Shown here: one piece after another, positions 34,401-38,084 of the stretch
Position numbering within the stretch: position 1 is the stretch's first letter
Layout: each line of letters begins with the position of its first letter
NCBI GenBank assembly: GCA_017849555.1
Contig: JAFIGU010000093.1
Location: forward strand, 1 to 38,084
Reading direction: 5' to 3'
Source of the DNA: Sphingomonas sp.
Lineage (GTDB): Bacteria > Pseudomonadota > Alphaproteobacteria > Sphingomonadales > Sphingomonadaceae
Length of the DNA stretch: 38,084 bases
Made by a program: the position numbers and the translations under genes
Notes under the pieces: model-generated
Told to the model about the DNA's origin: nothing
Databases searched by the model: none
Seen by the model: only the letters and a program-made list of their open reading frames with translations

Positions 34401-35788
34401 CGCAGCGCCCCGATGCTGCGCGCGGCGCTCGCCAGCGCGGCGCGGAAGTCGGCCGGGCGATAGGCATTGGGCTCGTGTACCGCGGCATAGGCACGGTTGA
34501 CGTCGGCACGGATGCCGGCGGCCGCGCCGATCGTGATCCGCCCCGATTTGACGAGGCTGTTGAGCAAGGTATCGACCGCCATTACCGCCTGCACCGATCC
34601 TTCGTAATCGGTGAAGCGCGGCGCGATCGCCCCGCCGGCGACCTCGGCGACCAAGGTGAAGGCCATATCGCCATTGATCGCCGCCGCGCCAAACGCATCG
34701 GCCAAGGCACGCGCGCTCGCCGCCAGCCGCGTCCCCGCCGCGATCGCCGCGGGGCGATCCCTGGCAAGCGCGGCATGGAAGGCGCGGCTATCGGCATCGA
34801 ACCGCCCCGCCAGCCCGGGCGCGATCACCCGCGCCGCGGCCGAGAGCATGATCATATTCTCGTCGTTGAATGGCGGCATCCCGGCGGGGATCGGGCGGCC
34901 GGGATTGGCCTCCCACGTCTTGCTGCGCTCGGCCTGATCGTAGATGCGGCGGTGGCAGCTCTGGCAATCGAAGAAGTAGAATTCGGGGAAGGCGCCTTCG
35001 CTGCCCTTCGCGCTCGAATAGAGCGTCAGCGCGCGCTCGACCGCGCTCGCCTGCCCCACCGCCCATAATTTAAGGCTATCGGTGCGGCCTTTGCGTCGCG
35101 CGTAATCGGCGTCCTCATTGTGGTGCGCCTGCATCGTCGAGAACAGGTCGAGCTCGAACGAGACGCGCGGATGCCCCGCCGCCATCATGCGATGATCGAC
35201 GAACTGGCCCGGCCGCGCGCTGCCGAAATGGCAATCGAGGCAGACGCCCGCGCGCACCTGCGGCCGATCGAGCGCGGTCATGCCGTTCACGACATTGGCG
35301 GCATGCGTCGCGCCGACCGCATAATGCGTGGCGATCCAGCCGCTCGCCGCGCCGTGGCAGCCCTCGCACCCGACGCCGTCCTGCGCGAGGAAGCGCGGGC
35401 CGCGCGCGCCGGCCGGGGTGGAATGGCACCCGAGACAGGCGGGCGCGGCAGTCGCCTCGCCCAGCCCGAGCGTCGCCGCGATCTGCCGCCCGCGCGTCCC
35501 GCCGAGCACCGCAAAGGCACGGCTATGCGCCCCGCCCGGTGTCGAGGGCTCCTGCCACAATTTGAGTTCGTCCTGGCGGACGACCTTGCCGTCCGCCTCC
35601 ATCCGCCCGTGGCAGGTCGATCCGGCACAGGAGGCGACGCCGACATAGGTGCGTCCCGCGGCCTGCGCGCCGGCGGCGTCGGCCGAACGCGCGAGATCGG
35701 GCAGGCCGAGCAACAATGCGAGCAGCAATGCGACCAGCACCCCGCCGAGCGCGGACCTGCCGATGATCGCCTGACCGCCGCCCCGCAT
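34397..35788 (-). CDS. Pentaheme c-type cytochrome, cytochrome c-554-like
   Basis: 463 residues. A hydrophobic N-terminal segment (GGVLVALLLALLLGLPDLA) acts as signal or anchor. Five heme motifs follow: an unusual CAGSTCH (C54-H60, four residues between the Cys), then CLGCH, CEGCH, CLDCH and CQSCH. The phrases YVGVASCAGSTCHG and GVGCEGCHGAASGWIATH match the cytochrome c-554 domain. After the last motif about 170 residues are helical and heme-free. It is the first gene of the operon, with GGGGGG ahead of ATG 35788. Likely a periplasmic carrier between the inner-membrane decaheme and the outer-membrane partners. No promoter box is assigned. Confidence 0.87.
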   Translation of the reverse strand: MRGGGQAIIGRSALGGVLVALLLALLLGLPDLARSADAAGAQAAGRTYVGVASCAGSTCHGRMEADGKVVRQDELKLWQEPSTPGGAHSRAFAVLGGTRGRQIAATLGLGEATAAPACLGCHSTPAGARGPRFLAQDGVGCEGCHGAASGWIATHYAVGATHAANVVNGMTALDRPQVRAGVCLDCHFGSARPGQFVDHRMMAAGHPRVSFELDLFSTMQAHHNEDADYARRKGRTDSLKLWAVGQASAVERALTLYSSAKGSEGAFPEFYFFDCQSCHRRIYDQAERSKTWEANPGRPIPAGMPPFNDENMIMLSAAARVIAPGLAGRFDADSRAFHAALARDRPAAIAAGTRLAASARALADAFGAAAINGDMAFTLVAEVAGGAIAPRFTDYEGSVQAVMAVDTLLNSLVKSGRITIGAAAGIRADVNRAYAAVHEPNAYRPADFRAALASAARSIGALR

Positions 35789-35896
35789 CCTATGCCCCCC
35801 TGCCGTCCGCGCCCCACCGCGTCCGACCGTGCCATCCCTGCCCGATATCGGCCGGTCGTTTCAATCCCGTTTCGGTCGCGATTCCGGGATCCTGGC
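35789..35896. promoter_or_regulatory. Intergenic region ahead of the conduit operon
   Basis: 108 bases between the exoprotein stop and the pentaheme start, both on the minus strand. A weak stem ATCCCG/CGGGAT (35864-35869 with 35885-35890, 15-base loop) lies just after the exoprotein stop and may be its terminator. The rest should hold the promoter of the four-gene operon. Confidence 0.4.
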
Positions 35897-38084
35897 TCAT
35901 GGCTTGCGCTGCCACAGATCGTCGTTGCCCGCCCCGGTCACCGGCTCGTCGATCAGCGGCGGGAAGCCCTGTGCGGCGGCGTCCCACAATTCGATCAGCG
36001 ACAGGCTCAGCGCGCGCGGCACCGCGGCGATCGGATCGAGCTGGCCTTCGATCGTGCCGTGCGGTTCGAGCACGGTGTTGAGATCGACGCAGCTACCCGC
36101 GGTGCCGATCAGGCAGCCGTTGATCTTCGATCCGATGACATAGCCGCCCGCCCGGCCGTCGAGCGCGCCGTTGATCGACACCTGCGGCCCGGTGTGCCGG
36201 CCGGTGACGAAGCTGCCGCCCGCGCCGGTCAGCCGGCCGTTGATCGCGATCTGCGCCGCGCCGGTGGTGGTGATCGCGACATTGTTGGCGGTGAAGCCGC
36301 GGCGCGAATCGAAATCGGTGGCGCTCCCGGTATTCTGGATGAACAGCCCGTCCGACACATTGGCGTTGATTGTCGCGGCGCGCAGGATACCGGCGTCGCT
36401 CAGCACCCCGTCATTCTGCGCAAGCCGCCGATCGCGCGCATCGACCGTCGGCACCGCCGCGACATCGCCGATCGCTGCCTGCGTTGCGGCGATGATCGTG
36501 CGGCCGCGCAATGTCAGCATTCCGGCGAGGCCGCCATTGCCGTCGTTGATGTCGATCGCGCCGAGACCGGCGATCACCGCCAGCGTTTCACCCGCCGACA
36601 GCGCCAGCCCGCCGGTCGCGGTGCGCCCGGTGAGCTGGACCGTGCCCTCGACCTGCATCGAGCCCGGCGTGGTGATCGACAGCGTCCCGCCGCCCGGCAA
36701 GGTCGCGGTGCCGAGCGTCAGCGCGCGCACGAAGACCGACGGCGTATTGGCCGAGCCCAGCGCCGGCGCGACGATCGCGATATCGTTCGCGAAGACCCGC
36801 GCCAGCTCGGCCGCCGACAGGCTGTAGGCGCCCGCCACGTCGCCGCCGCCGATATAGGCCGGGGCGCTCGTGCCCGCCGCCGTGGTACCGCCGACCGAGG
36901 TGAAGGTGGCGTTGCGCGTCACCCCCGGGGTCCCGATCGTCGCGCCGAGGGCAATCGCGATATCCCGCGAGGTGACCGCGATCGAGGTCCCCCCGACCCC
37001 GCCGGCGAAGCTCGCCAGCCCGCCGGCATTGATCGTGACGCCGGTGCCCGACTGCACGTCGCCGAAGCTCGCATTACCGGTGGCGGTCGCACCGATCGGG
37101 CCCACCGCGGCGAGCGTCGTCGCATTGATCGCGCCTGCGCTGATCGTGATACCACCGGCGGTCGATTGCACGTTGCCGAATTGCGCGTTGCCCACAGCGG
37201 TCGCGCTGATCGGTCCGCCGGCGACGAGGCTCGTCGCGTTGATCGTCCCCGCGCTGAGCGTCAGCGCGCCGGTGCCGGCATTGGCGGTGGCGATCGTCAT
37301 CGCGCCCGGACCGGCGAGGTTGATCCCCACACCCGTTGCGGTGATCGACCCGACGACCGCCAGATTGCTCGCGAACAGGCTCCCCGTCCCGGCGTCAAGC
37401 AAGGCCTGGCCGCCCGCGGAGAGGCCCGCCGCGTTAATGCCCTGCCCGGTCAGCGTCACGTCGGTGCCGGCGTTGATCGCGCTGCCCGTCGCGAAGCCGA
37501 TCGCGCCGCCGCTGGTGATCGTCAGCGCATTGACCGCGCGCAGCGAGCCGGGACCCGTCATCGTGACATTGCCCGGCGCGGTCAGCGTGATCGTGTTGCC
37601 GGTCAGGCTGTCGACCCCGGCCGGCTGGCCCGTGTAGCTCATGTCGATCGTGCTGCCCGAGCTTCCCGTCAGCGCCCCCGCGGCGGTGACGCCCCCCCCG
37701 CCGGCAAAGGCGAAGGACAGCGGACCGCTGGTGTCGAAGGTCGCGTCGCCGCCCACCTGCACCTGGTTGGCCGTCGCCGAGACGGCGATCGCCGAGAAGC
37801 CCGCAACCGGCGCGCCGAGGCTGGCCAGCGACAGCGCGCCGGTGACGGTCAGCCCGCCGTTCGGCGCCGATGAGGTATCGGCGAACAGCACCCGCCCCGC
37901 GCTATCGCCATTGGCGTGGAGCGAGAGCGTATCGATCAACCGCTGCGCACCCGGCGCGAGCAGGCCGGCATCGCCGTTGGCGAAGCGCGCGGCCCCGCCG
38001 CTGCCGGTGCCTGCCACGCCCCCGCTCGGGCCGGCACCGGCCCCGCCGCCGATCCCGTCGGCGATCATGTCCAGCGTGCCGAGC
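35897..38084 (-). CDS. Large repetitive exoprotein (filamentous haemagglutinin/TpsA-like), C-terminal part
   Basis: Open at the right window edge; about 728 C-terminal residues are present. The composition (Gly, Ala, Thr, Ser, Val, very few charged residues) and repeated beta-strand phrases such as GTGALTLSAGTINATSLVAG and GAITISAG-like steps indicate a right-handed beta-helix of the haemagglutinin type. There is no autotransporter barrel at the C-terminus; the end is a short, more polar segment with two Cys (GCLIGTAGSC) and QRKP. This fits a TpsA protein exported by a separate TpsB pore, which would lie outside the window. Its start is not seen. A link to the cytochromes is not evident beyond orientation. 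Confidence 0.8.
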   Translation of the reverse strand, partial: LGTLDMIADGIGGGAGAGPSGGVAGTGSGGAARFANGDAGLLAPGAQRLIDTLSLHANGDSAGRVLFADTSSAPNGGLTVTGALSLASLGAPVAGFSAIAVSATANQVQVGGDATFDTSGPLSFAFAGGGGVTAAGALTGSSGSTIDMSYTGQPAGVDSLTGNTITLTAPGNVTMTGPGSLRAVNALTITSGGAIGFATGSAINAGTDVTLTGQGINAAGLSAGGQALLDAGTGSLFASNLAVVGSITATGVGINLAGPGAMTIATANAGTGALTLSAGTINATSLVAGGPISATAVGNAQFGNVQSTAGGITISAGAINATTLAAVGPIGATATGNASFGDVQSGTGVTINAGGLASFAGGVGGTSIAVTSRDIAIALGATIGTPGVTRNATFTSVGGTTAAGTSAPAYIGGGDVAGAYSLSAAELARVFANDIAIVAPALGSANTPSVFVRALTLGTATLPGGGTLSITTPGSMQVEGTVQLTGRTATGGLALSAGETLAVIAGLGAIDINDGNGGLAGMLTLRGRTIIAATQAAIGDVAAVPTVDARDRRLAQNDGVLSDAGILRAATINANVSDGLFIQNTGSATDFDSRRGFTANNVAITTTGAAQIAINGRLTGAGGSFVTGRHTGPQVSINGALDGRAGGYVIGSKINGCLIGTAGSCVDLNTVLEPHGTIEGQLDPIAAVPRALSLSLIELWDAAAQGFPPLIDEPVTGAGNDDLWQRKP
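37025..37252 (-). repeat. Two imperfect 38-residue repeats inside the exoprotein
   Basis: Unit one (37252 down to 37139) encodes AGTINATSLVAGGPISATAV and continues GNAQFGNVQS. Unit two (37138 down to about 37025) encodes AGAINATTLAAVGPIGATAT and continues GNASFGDVQS. Each unit is 114 bases. They are tandem, in frame and diverged, consistent with internal duplication in a beta-helix. Confidence 0.75.

Noticed and set aside
26672..35788. Direct MtrABC/OmcA or PioAB orthology of the minus-strand operon
   Set aside because: Heme count and barrel fit the idea, but I see no sequence likeness to MtrA, MtrB or MtrC, and the propeller and HbpS-like parts are foreign to those systems.
37025..37252. 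CRISPR-like repeat array
   Set aside because: Only two diverged 114-base in-frame units exist; they are protein repeats of the exoprotein without spacers.
35120..37873. Plus-strand open frame of 917 codons at the right end
   Set aside because: It is antisense to the pentaheme cytochrome and the exoprotein, extremely Arg/Asp/Ala-rich and without any domain signature.

Overview
The window is high-GC DNA from an alphaproteobacterium, most likely a member of the Sphingomonadaceae. The grounds are base composition, the NodT/EmrA/EmrB efflux set, a large TonB-dependent receptor beside secreted peptidase and acylase genes, and the many GTG/TTG starts and ATGA overlaps. The genus is an inference. 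I saw no tRNA, rRNA, CRISPR array or insertion sequence.

Layout. (1) 1-3485: end of an outer-membrane efflux factor, an EmrA-like adaptor and an EmrB-like MFS pump. (2) 3593-5384: an EamA transporter, convergent with a TPR protein resembling the cytochrome c maturation factor CcmI. (3) 5526-11613: a tight plus-strand operon. It encodes a flavoprotein fused to two cyclic-nucleotide-binding domains and a 16-Cys ferredoxin module, a di-heme b membrane cytochrome, an FHA-TM-decaheme cytochrome c, and a CpdA-like cyclic-nucleotide phosphodiesterase. (4) 11634-26643: an accessory block. It holds a small phage-type protein, a dicarboxylate symporter, an alpha/beta hydrolase of the haloacetate dehalogenase type, LeuD/LeuC-like hydro-lyase subunits, a LysR regulator, an S9 peptidase, a TonB receptor, an Ntn acylase, a second closely related LysR and a HAD hydrolase. 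(5) 26672-35788: a minus-strand operon transcribed toward lower coordinates. It encodes a pentaheme cytochrome, a lipoprotein with two GlcG/HbpS-like domains, an outer-membrane beta-barrel, and a decaheme cytochrome with a C-terminal LVIVD-type propeller. (6) 35897-38084: the C-terminal part of a large repetitive exoprotein.

The most interesting content is regions 3 and 5. Region 3 looks like an inner-membrane electron-input module: NAD(P)H/FAD to Fe-S to heme b to periplasmic decaheme c. Cyclic-nucleotide sensing is built into the enzyme and a cyclic-nucleotide hydrolase sits in the same operon. Region 5 looks like the periplasmic and outer-membrane half of a conduit. Together they encode 25 predicted c-type hemes and could form a trans-envelope electron pathway, possibly extracellular, under second-messenger (cNMP) and phospho-signal (FHA) control. 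I do not recognise this combination as a named system. The operon structure and motifs are read directly from the sequence; the joint function is inference.
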